NCBI GenBank assembly: GCA_034620365.1
Contig: JAQGEQ010000175.1
Location: 124,001-188,000, forward strand
Direction of reading: 5' to 3'
Source of the DNA: Pegea sp. RAD2-039
Lineage: Eukaryota > Chordata > Thaliacea > Salpida > Salpidae
Length of the DNA: 64,000 nucleotides
The notes below the pieces were generated by a model that saw nothing but the letters and a program-made list of their open reading frames with translations, was not told the DNA's origin and ran no database searches. Shown here one piece after another: positions 37,852 to 49,360 of this stretch. Both the position numbers and the translations under genes were made by a program. Each line of letters begins with the position of its first letter. Position 1 is the stretch's first letter.

Positions 37852-39750
37852 TTTTTACCTTATTCGTCACTAATATAAATGAAATAAATACAATTATAAG
37901 TTGTACACTATAAAAAGTAATGATTATAAGTTAATAAATAAAAAAGTCACTGATTATTAGCAAATTAGAAGAAAGTTTATAGACTTATTGTAAGAAATTA
38001 AAAAGATAAATTTCAAAAATGGTTTTTTATTTAAATAAATTCAAACTACATTAGGAAACATATATTTCTGATTATGAAATTGCTTTTAAATTAGAATATT
38101 AATAAATCGATAACAAACTTATCATAAAAACAATTATGAATAACTTCTTGCATGTATTTAAGCATTTATTTTCTACCGATTCTAACAAGAAATTGTATAT
38201 TTAAATACTCTCACGAAATCTTTAAACTACTTTACACTATTTTCTAAACTATTGCTCTAAAATATAAACAAAAAGATAAGAAGACTAAAATGATTTACTA
38301 CATCATTTAAAACTTCAAACATTTATATTTAATAAATTTTCTACCTCAATAAACTGCTATTTATCTATAGAAGCTGAGTATTATTATATAAAACGAGTAT
38401 TGCAACCATATACCTTTTCTTTTTGAAGTAAGGCTATCACGTCAATCAAATTATTCTATCTAAATTGTTGAACAAGGAACTAGAAAATAGTGATTCATAT
38501 TTCCGTTTAGTTTCAACAATTTGCCTTTTCTATTTTTCATTAAAAAATTCATCAAATATTACTTTTTTTAATTAGGAAGGAATTTTTTAAATTCATTAAA
38601 ATAATATAAATATTAATATAAATAACGTAAAACCTCGAATTTGTAGCTTAAATGGTCATAATTTCATGAAAATTTAAAAAATCTTTGGAAAACTTAAACA
38701 AGCCAAACACCTTCATCTGATTAACAAGAACATCAACCTTGTCTATCTGCTCTTTTGCTATCTTATTGAAAACTTTATCCGATAGTAACTCGAAAAAACT
38801 ATAAGATAAATTGTATAGTAAGTTGAAATAAAACTCAATTACCAGGACTTTAATATTTGATTTATTCTAAGGGTTTTCTTATACGAAAATAGTTCGAGTT
38901 AGAAAAAAACTTTCACAAAGTACCAACTTTATTCAAATAAGAGTTAAAATAAGAAAACATTTAGGTAAAAGACAACTACTTTCATAGATTTATCATCAAA
39001 AACTATGACTCATAAGTATGACGTCAATTTTGTGACGCTTATTGCATCGCTTACAGAATTTGTTCTACATGATTGTAACAAGATCTTGTTATTGTATTGG
39101 CTTCGCTCACTAAAGATGTTGATGTTGACAGAACTTTACTTGCTACAAGTTGAATGAACACTGCATAAAAAAAACTTGAGAAACATAAGTGTTCTACTAT
39201 AACTTAACAATTACATTTATTATGTATCTACGGCGCCTTTTTCACATTGACACGAAGGTCTTTCATACCACATTGATACATTTCTATAACCTTCTTTCTA
39301 TCGTTTCTTTTTAATATTATATAATTTATTGTATTCATTAACAACGATTATTACTTTACAACTTTTATAAACTAATTAAATCATCATAATTTGGTTTTTA
39401 CAGAATGTATACTGATCAGTTCTTATTTTACTTGTTTTTAAATATTTGAAAGTTTTTATTGTAGATGGCGATGATTCATAGTTTTTGAACAACTGAGTTT
39501 AAATCCCTTTTGACTAAATGAGCTTCTTTTCATCTAATTTAAACTTGTAACTAATTTAAGTTATAAAAATGGCTTTTATACACTTCTTGTATTTTTTCAT
39601 TTTTGAATTCCTTTAAGTGTATTAGAATAGATGTTTCAAATTTGTTTTATATTACTTTGCTTATAATTACTATTTGATTAAGTTTCGCTGTAGGTAATTC
39701 CCCATAACCAAACATTAAGATTATAATTATTGTAGGCTTAACAAGCATTC
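37852..39750. other. AT-rich spacer
   Basis: No gene seen. TGACGTCA occurs at 39019-39026. The receptor promoter should be near the left end. Confidence 0.4.
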
Positions 39751-40160
39751 GTCTCCGTAGTGTAGCTGTTACCATACCTACCTAACACGTGGAAGATACC
39801 GGACTTGAGCCCAGGTGGACACATATTTGCAACAAAAACGTTTATAAAAAGCCCAGATATGAGGGTCTTGTCATTCTGTTCTAAGAGACGCAAAACTAAA
39901 GCCGCAGTTGAAGCCTCGTAGACATTTCGTCACTGTACTCAGTGTCGTTCTGGCAGCTCCTGTGACGCCAGCTAGGCGTAGCTGTTTCAGTCTTTCTGTT
40001 CTGCTACAAACCTTGTTGGCGTTGAGAATGGAGTCTTGCTGTATGTGTAGCCACTGGATTTCCATAATTTCAGCCCTGGCTTATTCTGACCATGTCCGTT
40101 CTAGGCCAAAACGGGCTGTACTAATACAGAGCAAGCGCTACTTCATCAAGAATAAAAAGT
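39751..40160 (+). mobile_element. tRNA-Val-derived SINE
   Basis: The first 72 bp resemble a tRNA-Val(AAC) gene: A-box TAGTGTAGCTGTTACCA, anticodon loop CTAACAC, and a B-box-like GGACTTGAGCCC. Four of five anticodon-stem pairs are kept, but the acceptor and T stems are broken, so it is not a working tRNA. A distinctly GC-richer body of about 330 bp follows and ends in an A-rich tail (AAGAATAAAAAGTAATAAA). This is the standard layout of a Pol III SINE. I could not find a clean target-site duplication. ORFs on both strands here are by-products of the composition. Confidence 0.7.
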
Positions 40161-40664
40161 AATAAATTATTAATTTTTGATGCTAATAAAGTAAAAAATA
40201 ATAATACTTGTCTAAACTAATTATGTGATGCTAAATCTCTGTGATAACTAAAAATTTGTTTACTAAAGCTCAAATTTTTTTAGCCAAATTGTCTATGTAT
40301 AGCTTGCTGATAAATTTCAGAAATTGGATAACTATTTTTTTTCTTAGTTACGTTGGTTTAGTTGACTCAAATTATAAAAAGTGTAAATTATTTACTGAAT
40401 TATCTACTACTTTATTGCAGTAAAATAAAAACAACTTTAAAAACAATTTTTACAAATAGGTGATTTAAATAACAAATTTTATTATTTACAGGTTTCAATA
40501 TATCAGATAAATATTATAGACAAAAAATTATATTTTCTATGATTATTAATGTTTTCAAATCCAGAATATTATTTAAATAATAGATTTTATTATATAGTTT
40601 TATTTCAGTGTTGATTCAATTATCTAAAAATTACAAAAGTTCATTGAGTTGAAATTAGATAAAA
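40161..40664. other. AT-rich spacer before TAF1B
   Basis: No coding signal beyond a 60-codon ORF at 40241 that I regard as chance. AAATTAG ends 6 nt before the TAF1B ATG. Confidence 0.4.
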
Positions 40665-43600
40665 ATGCCTAATTGTAGAGAATGTGACTCCAGTGAATTC
40701 AATTTAGTCAACGGATTCTATTTTTGTCAAGTCTGTTTCACTCAATCTCAAGAAATTATTGAAGAAGAGATGGAAGAGGTTACTGGAAGAACACTTGTGC
40801 AGAAAAAAGAAGAAAAACAAGCAAATGATATATTAAAACCATGGTATATAGTGGAAGGGTTTCAGGTAAAAAAAACTTTTTTCAAATAATATTTTTTAGT
40901 ACAAGTAATTTGTTTAATGCTTTGTAAAAATTGGTTTTAAAATAGAATATTGTTTTTCCAATTATATTTCTTATTTTGTAAATTATAAAAAAGTTTTAAT
41001 TTTATATCTTAGGAAATTTTAAAAGCACAAACAAAAGCTTTGATAAAAGCTGGCTGTAAACCTCAATTAGAAAAAGTAGTTTCTCAAATTTGGTTTTCTT
41101 ATATACATAAAGCTGGCATTCTTAAAATTGATAATAAACTGCCAGTGGATAAAGACATAAATGTAAGCTTGGATCGCTTTAGAGATGGTAGCATGACTGC
41201 TTTGTTAAATAAAGCTAAACCTGAAAAATTAAAAAGGATAAAAGCTGCTAATCTTGCTGTTAGATTGAAAGTATCACATAGAAGACGAAAGATATTGCAT
41301 AGTTCAGAAAGGTAAGGTTTACTCTTCAATCTATTACATTGTGATTTAAGATAAGTTAATTTTGAGGTAGTTTTTATACTTGAATTTTGATTTGTTAATT
41401 TATTCAATTAAATTTTAGTTCAGATTCTGATGAAGATCCAATTGAAAGAAAGTATCAACGAAAAAAGAGAAAAAAAGCTGCTAGTGAGTTGGTTATTGAT
41501 TTTATTCAACACATGGTTACATGATATGTAATTTATTTATTTCAATAAATGCGAAGAAGGGTGCCTGAAGAGAGCACCTCTCGCTAACACACATTCTCAC
41601 AATTAACATCTACTAAGTTAGAAATATAGAAAGCAAAAGATGTAACACATAACAAGACAATGTTTATAACTATCATATTTAATATTAAGTTTCTTGCATA
41701 GATGGAATGCATTACTGAGATTTCTAAATAAATATAGGCTATGATTAATATAAGTTTATTATAAGTGGAGAAAATGAAGAAACATATATCACTAAAAAAT
41801 TTAGTTGAATTCTATTTTAAAAGAAACATTTAAAAGATTTAATATTTGATAGATTTTAATTGTTTCAAATTGTTTTTAATAAGTTTCAATAATGATTTAA
41901 ATATTTATCTTGGTTCTCTCTTTGTTTTTATAAACTGTCAAATGATAATAACAAAGTTTTAATTTGTTTAATAGTTCAACTATCAGATGAAGATTGGTTT
42001 ACAACGGATACCTCACAGAGTGATGATGATGCCTACTTCCCAAGTCTTACAGAAAAACAGTTAATGATGTCTTCAGAACAGAGAAGAAAGTATTTGAAGT
42101 TATTAAACTTTGAATTATCAAAAATAATTTTATATTATTATAAAGGAGATTGAAAGATGTTGAACGATTTAATTATCATTCAATTGAATATTTACAAATC
42201 AGCAAACTTTTATATATGAATTATATCGCCCTCCAGTGGTGTAAAGAGACAATTACAATTAGTGATCTTCTAACTTGGGTGAAACAAGGGTATTTCCCTT
42301 ATATGGGTATGTTTCATATTTTTTAGTTTTTGATACTTTTTCAACACTCAAGCAGAAGGTATCAAAATATATTTTTAATTTGGTTTTATCCCCAATATTT
42401 TAGATTCCCTCAAATTTCTGCTGCCTCACATGCATTTAATAAGTAGAGATAGTATTCGTCTCAGCAGCACGACTGTACCAACTTACGAAATGGTATCTAT
42501 TTGTTTTTTTCAAACTTTTTTATATTTAACTAAGATTTATAATTTCTAAAACTTTATTCTAAAATTATTCTTGTCGAAACATAAACCTTCCCAAAAGGCG
42601 CCCTCTTAAATGCATTTGGCTACAAAGTTGTTCTTTGCTTGGCTTTTTGCTAAACTCATTTAAGTTTTTAGTATCTACAAGAGGTAAACAACAAATCAAA
42701 GTTTGATTTCATCACAAAATCATTAATTAATTTTATTTATACTCTAAATAATTGTTATTAAATCGAAACTAATTTCAAGTTTTATCTTTTCTCAGCTTTC
42801 CAAGTATTATATAAAAAAGATTAATTATATTTTTAGGCAGTAAAAATTACAGAAAAACTGATAGAATTTGTAGGATTCAAAAATTTTCCTGATGTACCTA
42901 TAAAAAGTTTAGTTAAGAAATACATCTTGCAACTAAACCTCCCTATCTCCATCTACAATTTTGCATTTAAGTTGCTGAAAAAAATCTCATTTGAATATTG
43001 CAGGTGACTTATTTGGCTCTCAAATTTTCTGGGTTATTATTTATTTGGGTTTTTAATAAAAATCTTCAATAAATTTTATTTTTTTGTTTTCAGATCTCAC
43101 ATTAAAAAAACTTGTCGATTATGGGAATGTTATGCTCCTGAATTAGTAGCGATGTCTCTAGTGGTTCTTGTGATGAAGATACTATTTGGTTTAAATGATA
43201 AAACTGAATGGGAACATGGCAATGATGAACCTTGTAAAGTTCATTTGAATGAAAGTAAATAAATTATTTGTTCATCTTTTATTTAGTTTCATCTTAAATA
43301 TAATTTTTCTGTAAAGCTTGTAGAATATTCAGTTGGAAGAGATGGATGAATTATCATCAAAATAAAAGAAATCGACTCCGAAAAAATCCAAATACAATTT
43401 TTGATGTAAAAGATTGTAGATCAGTTGATAAAGTCATCAAGTTATCAACTCATTTTGAAAGTGTTTTAAACGTAAGTTTGCGAATACCACGTGATGCAAG
43501 AATTATTCAATCAGCTATCTCCAGGTGAATTTAAATGATAATTTGATTGAAGTTTTAATCATTTTTGATTTATTAGAACTGTAGTTGAAGGAACAGAAGC

Positions 43601-44116
43601 AAAAAAGAAATTTTTTAGTGATTTCGAAGATTTAAAAACTTTAGAAGAGTCGATAAAATATGAAGAGCTTTTGCGATATGAACCTTTTGAAGAGTTTTCT
43701 TCTGAAGAAGATTTAACTGATTACTGTGTCGACTACATCACATCAAAACAAAATTTTGAATATACAATTTATCCAGTAGAAAGTGCAAGGTATTAAGTGA
43801 AATATTCTCTTTACTGACAACAATTTAATCTGATTTTAGAAAAGAAAACTGCTTAGTTCGAAACTATACATCATTTGGAGTACAAGGTAAATGTTCATCT
43901 GTGAACTACAATGCCCGGTTTGGTGTTGGTACTTTTCATGAATCATACTTATTTATGATCAATCTTGGAGCTAAGATTCTACACTGTCGACCAAGAGGAG
44001 TTCATCTTGTAGTTCAAAGTCTTGAAAGAGATATCATACCAAAACTTAATAACAATTTCCCTTTTGACCCTGAAGTATCTGATAATACTTTTTCCACACC
44101 ACAATTCCAGCTTTAA
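40665..44116 (+). CDS. TAF1B: RNA polymerase I factor TAF1B/Rrn7 homologue
   Basis: Eleven exons: 40665-40865, 41013-41311, 41419-41483, 41975-42089, 42146-42306, 42404-42492, 42837-43003, 43094-43254, 43317-43524, 43577-43789, 43840-44116; 651 residues (human 588). Seen: an N-terminal zinc ribbon with Cys pairs CREC and CQVC (residues 4-25); 'WYIVEGFQ' as in TAF1B 'WYVCEGFQ'; an acidic Ser/Asp linker (about 170-205); and a cyclin-fold region with MNYIALQWCKETITISDLL, like TAF1B 'CYLSLLWQREAITLSDLL'. Known role: TFIIB-like subunit of SL1/core factor that recruits Pol I to rDNA promoters. Exon 9's acceptor (TGTAAAG, 43316) was chosen because the two alternative AGs cause a stop. PolyA signal AATAAA at 44172-44177. 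Confidence 0.88.
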
Positions 44117-44712
44117 CAGTTTATTTATACTAAAGTTATTTTCATTTTTTGTATCTTTCTATTAGTTTTATAATAAAGACAAAAACACCATCTTTAAATA
44201 ATTTGAAATAAATTAAAAATAGTAAGCAAGAGATTTGAACTTTTTATGAAAAACAAAATAATCTTATTTGTAGTTTTGTTGGTTTTACAAAGAATTTCAT
44301 TCAATGAACTCTTTTCAGACATCTTAGAAAATACAGATTATTTTTTCTTGTAAAAGATTTTAGTTCAAAAAACCTTCATGTTAATATTAGTTTAAACATT
44401 TGTACCTTGTTAATTTAAAGTTAAAATCAAGAAATTGAAAGAGTTTATCCAACAAACTATCAAATTAGGAAAATAAATTTGTACTTTTTGCGTTTATTCA
44501 AAAATAGAAAACAGTATGTTGATAAACGAAGTCTAAAGACTTTTTAGAAACGTAAAGATTATGTAATCAACATCATCTCATCTGTAGAATGTAGATGATA
44601 TTCAGATATTCGCTGTCAATTTGAGTTCTTCTTGGTTCACTTCAACTTTTGAGCCTGTTTTCTTTCTGAACAATCATCTTATATATAAGATCTGATAAGA
44701 TAAGAATTAAGC
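44117..44712. other. Convergent spacer between TAF1B and SLC22
   Basis: Holds the TAF1B 3'UTR (AATAAA at 44172-44177) and the SLC22 3'UTR. No other feature seen. Confidence 0.45.
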
Positions 44713-47600
44713 TTACCCGAAAATTTTGTTATAAGCAATCATTTTGTCTCTATAAAAATCTTCGGCATTTTTTAATGTCATAAAAAGAGAGGCATTTTTG
44801 GTTGCAGGGAAAAATATTGACGAAATAGAACCGATAAGAGCAGATAGAGCAAAAGTGGCCTGAAAATAGTTTCTAAAGTTTATAAAAGATATTTGTTAAT
44901 TTCTTGGTGAGATGTGAAATAAATTGAATGAAAATCTGACTTGTGTAATCCAAGGAGCAATTAATTGAAGTTGGATTATTAGAGGAGCTAAAAGACCACC
45001 AAAACGAGCTGACATTGACCCTAAACCAAGCCCTGTACCTCTATAATATTTTTACTCATAAAATCAATCTAAAAGTTGAAAATCAGTCAAAAAAGTATTT
45101 TTTAAAATATTTCTAAAAATAAGAACAAATTATTTTAATCTTAATAATTTAATATTTTCAAATTCAATATGTCATCTATGATACTAGTTTAAGCTTTCTT
45201 ACCTCGCAAGTGTTGGATATATATCAGTTGTTAGTGAATATAATGTTACATGATTGATTTGAGAATTCATCTTTCCAAGAAGTGCAAAACAAACTGATAG
45301 ATACATGATACCTAAGTAGAAAAACAAAGCAATTTGAAAGATCTAAAATAATTTGATTGATTACTTGTGTTTCCATTAGAGAATACATCACATAAAGTTG
45401 AAGCAATACAAGCCAATGAAGCAGAAAAAAATGAAACAACTAGAATATTTCTCTTTTCAAAATATGAATTTAATAGGATAAATAAATTTCCACATAGTTC
45501 TATTCCAGCATTTATTGTACTAATTACATAAATATTTCCTGTTTATTTAAAATATAAATTAAATAGATAAAAAATTAGGTAAATATATCGACCAAAAAAT
45601 CTCCCAATGTTAAGAACCATTCCGTAATAGATTAAATAGTTGGTACACCAAGCAAGAAATACCATAATAGATAGAAATCGGCTTCTTTTTCTTCTAAACA
45701 AATCAACCACATTGTAGCTAACAATAGTGTTGTTCTGCCAATTTACATTCTTAGTCTAGAACGTTGATCGAAAATAAATGTTTGTTCATACTTTATTAAC
45801 TTCTAAAAGTTCGTTCCAATCTTCATCTTCTAAATCTTCATTATTACTTTTAGCAAATCTCTTACAAACATTCTTAGCTTTTTTTAATCTAAACTTTGAT
45901 AGTAGCCACCTGGTGAGCCAAAGTTTTCGTTAATGTTACTGATTTAGAAACTTTGAAATAAATATTTTGTTTACCTTGGTGATTCTGGAATAAATGGATA
46001 AAAAAATATGAATGGTAAAGATAATAAGTTGCCAACGAGACCAACAATTCTCCACTTACGGAAAAAGTACCCAAATATTGGTGTGACAACATGTGATAAA
46101 GTTTGTGATACATTAATGATAAATTCTAAAGTAGTTCTTGACTTTTTTGGGCATATTTCGATTGCTGTGTTCAATTAAAAAACATAAAAATTTTAACAGA
46201 AATCTTAATTTTATATACCGTATGTGAAAGTTGAGATATAACTGGCGATACCTAAACCAGTTGAAAAACACCGAAGAATTATGAAAGATTCAATTGTTGT
46301 CGCTGAACATGTTAAAACTGAAGATGTCATAAACAGGATGGTGAAAACTAACATAGTTTTCTTCCTTCCAAATCTGTATTAGTTGAAATAATTTCATAAA
46401 AACTTAATGGTCTAAATAACGATTTAAAAAATCAACAAATTATTTCAAGTTGAAATAATAAAACAGAATTCTGCTTATTTCTAGATAAGAAGATTTTCTG
46501 TCAGACGAATATCTTAGCTGAAATATTGTTCTTAGTAAGATTACCGATCGCATAAAGGACCACTTAGTGCAGAGCCCAAAAAATATCCGACACAAACAAG
46601 TGAGTTGACTAAAGTATCAAGATACTTTCGATCACAAACCAAGTCCCACTGAAAATAATAAAATTGTTAGTGAGAAACTTAAAAACCTAAAAGGTAAAAA
46701 TTATCAGTTTATAGATTTATATAATCTTGTAATCAGTATCTATTATGAGCTTCTTGATTTTCGATAATATATACTGAACAAAAAGCTTTGATATTTCCTA
46801 AGCTCATAATCCAATTACAATTTTTAGTTCTATCCTGTTATTTTCAATTACTTAAATAGATGATCAAATTACGATAACAGATCTATTATAATTTAGCTGA
46901 AATTTCAATCATTACAACATAAACTTTTAAAAATCTTTTAATTTTGTAAAAGAAGATTATATAAGAGTTCATTACTTCTGAAATGGTAGTTTCTTCATAT
47001 ACTTTTTTACTGAATATATAACCATTCTCACAAGGAACCAAATCTTTTCCTATCTTTACTTCCTTGATGCTGCTATTAATTTTTGATTCAATTATTTTAA
47101 ACTGGTAGCATCTGTCATAGCCCTGTAATTTGTCGTCATCAAAAAAACGATCATAGTTTATTCTTTTTCCACTATTGGATTAATTTGATAAAAATATCGA
47201 ATAACTTTTATGATCAAATATAAAATCGATTTCATCATGAATGCTTACTTTGATTTTAGTTGAATATGGAGTTGTAAGGTTTAAAACTTCATCTTCACTA
47301 ACACCTGACAAATTATATGGCATATAACACCTGTAAACAAAGTACTTTCTCTATAATCAAACCATTACCAGGCAATAATATGACAAAGTATAGTTAATAA
47401 ACTGATTAATTAATATTTAATTTATTATTCAACGATAACTTTAAAACTAGCCTAAATTCAGGTACAGCGCTTGAAAATACAGCTAATTGAGTTGAAAAGC
47501 CAGATCCAAATCCAGCAATTATAGCTGCAGTACAAGACAAAATATGTAAAGTACTCAGACCTCCTAGCTTCAAAAAAAGATCATCTAAATCTTGAATCAT
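44713..47600 (-). CDS. SLC22-family organic ion transporter
   Basis: Twelve exons: 47600-47452, 47330-47249, 47122-46976, 46648-46545, 46373-46219, 46164-45975, 45909-45792, 45755-45593, 45538-45365, 45311-45203, 45040-44941, 44859-44713; 545 residues, the usual SLC22 size. Seen: start 'DLDDLFLKLGG'; large Cys-containing loop after TM1 (from 'FRCYMPYNLSG' on); 'WDLVCDR' before TM2; major-facilitator motif 'DRFGRKK'; 'PESPRWL' after TM6; 'YPTLAR' and 'LGLGSMSARFGGL' in the C-terminal half. Known: polyspecific uptake or exchange of organic cations, anions or carnitine at the plasma membrane. Substrate cannot be told from sequence. Intron 1 begins GC (AG|GCTAGT, 47451), since the GT alternative shifts frame into a stop. 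Exon 3's start at 47122 was chosen for phase. Confidence 0.9.
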
Positions 47601-49360
47601 TTTAACTTATCTTCTAAAGATTAGCTACAATCAAAATCGAGTTATTTTAGATAAAATAATTTTGTTTTAATGTATATCTGTACAAAAAGCAAACTCAGTA
47701 AATTTGATTTATAAGTTGTTCCTCAGGATTAGAACGAAAAAGGCTAAATGCTAAAAGTATTTATTTTATTTGAATGGCTGTAGATGACAATTTATATTAT
47801 AACGAATTATAACTCTTATAACGAACAGAGAGTAATATAACTGCAGAACGATAATTCAGTCTTAAGTATCCCTCCTTAACGTAACTACTGCAGAAAAAGC
47901 AAGAAAACTGCACAGGCATAAGTAAACGTGAGTTATGTATCAGAAGTAAAAAATAAGCGGAGAAAAGTATACTTTACAGATTTGACTAAACTCTAATTAT
48001 ATTTAAACCTCAGATATTTCTGTCGACACCTTTTAGTAGTTCAATAAATACAACATAAAATTACAACTTAGTTGCTTACCACAAGTATTAAAAGCTAATA
48101 ATTAACTAAACATAAAAGCATATCAATTCTTTATCATATAATACACCGTTGAAATTTGTAAACAAAATTTGATATTCAATATAAGTACATAACTTAGACT
48201 AATGAGCTGGTATGCTAACGGTGCTAATTTTAAAATAGTACAACTTTAAAAATTATTTTAGTAATAAAGTTATTGAATTGAAAAATAGAATAAGGTTTAT
48301 TTTAAAACTAAAAGATAAAATAATCAAACTGTATGACAAAGCAATATATTAATTATATTTAGTATTAGAACATCTATTATTAAGTATGTAAAATTGCAAG
48401 AATATCTAAAGTTATAAGGAATTCACTAAAGTAATCATAAATAGTTATTAATATTATATTAAAGAAATATATTTCTTCTTCCACAAAACTTCAGGTAAAA
48501 GTAAAATGTTAAAATCAAATAATTTAGTTAGTGTAATCTTGCAGATAAATGGATCTTTATTAATATTTTTTCTTTAAGAAATGAGAAGAAGTGAAAACTT
48601 AGAAATAAATGCTACCAAAATTTATTATTCAACTTCAAACACTTATTTGTTTATAGTTTGTTATCAAAATTTGAAGCATATCTTTTTTTAGTTTTAAAGA
48701 TATATTTTAAAATGATAAAGTACTTTTATGTTACAACAAAGTATACTACTTTAAAAAGTCAAATGATTTTACAAATAAAAGATACTACTTACATAAACTA
48801 ATTACATAAGCTTTATTTCATGATCGACCTTTTTATGATTTAAATATATTACGAATGTTGCTAAAACTTGTGATAGTTATATACAGAAATGTTGTAAAAT
48901 ATGATTTTTCAGTTTTATGTTACCAAATAAAAAAAAGCCATTTTGAGCGTATTTAGTAAAACTCTGTTATAGTAGAAATATTTTTTTGTTTATAGTATTG
49001 CATCTTTTATTTCCTGAATACCTTCATAATGCAATAATTAGTTTATAGAACATTGTTTTGGCTAAGATCAATGCATTTAGAAGAAAAATTTGTGTAAAGA
49101 TGCTTCCAAAAATAAATAATTTTGATTATTCTGTTTATTTTTTACTGATTAAGACATATTGAGAAACAAATTGATTTAATTTTATTTACGAAACTTATAT
49201 ATTTGTAAATTAGTTTATTTTTGATTATGTGAACAAATATGCGAAAAAACAAAAGCATTATTTAAAAGAAAGTAAGAGGTATAAGGATTTATTCTAATTC
49301 TACTTTTTAATACTTTAAAGGAGCTTTTTTTATAGTATTTGAAGTGATTAACTTTTATTT
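47601..49360. other. Divergent spacer between SLC22 and the SKIP-like gene
   Basis: The two genes are read away from each other, so both promoters should lie in these 1.76 kb. Very AT-rich; no distinct motif found apart from acceptor-like sites close to both ATGs (CTTTAG 13 nt before SLC22 and TTTTTTTATAG 25 nt before the SKIP-like gene). Confidence 0.4.

Noticed and set aside
39751-39823. Functional tRNA-Val gene
   Set aside because: Acceptor and T stems contain mismatches, and a long body with an A-rich tail follows. A SINE head is the better reading.
47123-47180. Longer form of SLC22 exon 3 starting near 47174
   Set aside because: Its acceptors do not match the phase of exon 2, and a stop lies upstream in frame. 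The AG before 47122 fits the phase exactly.
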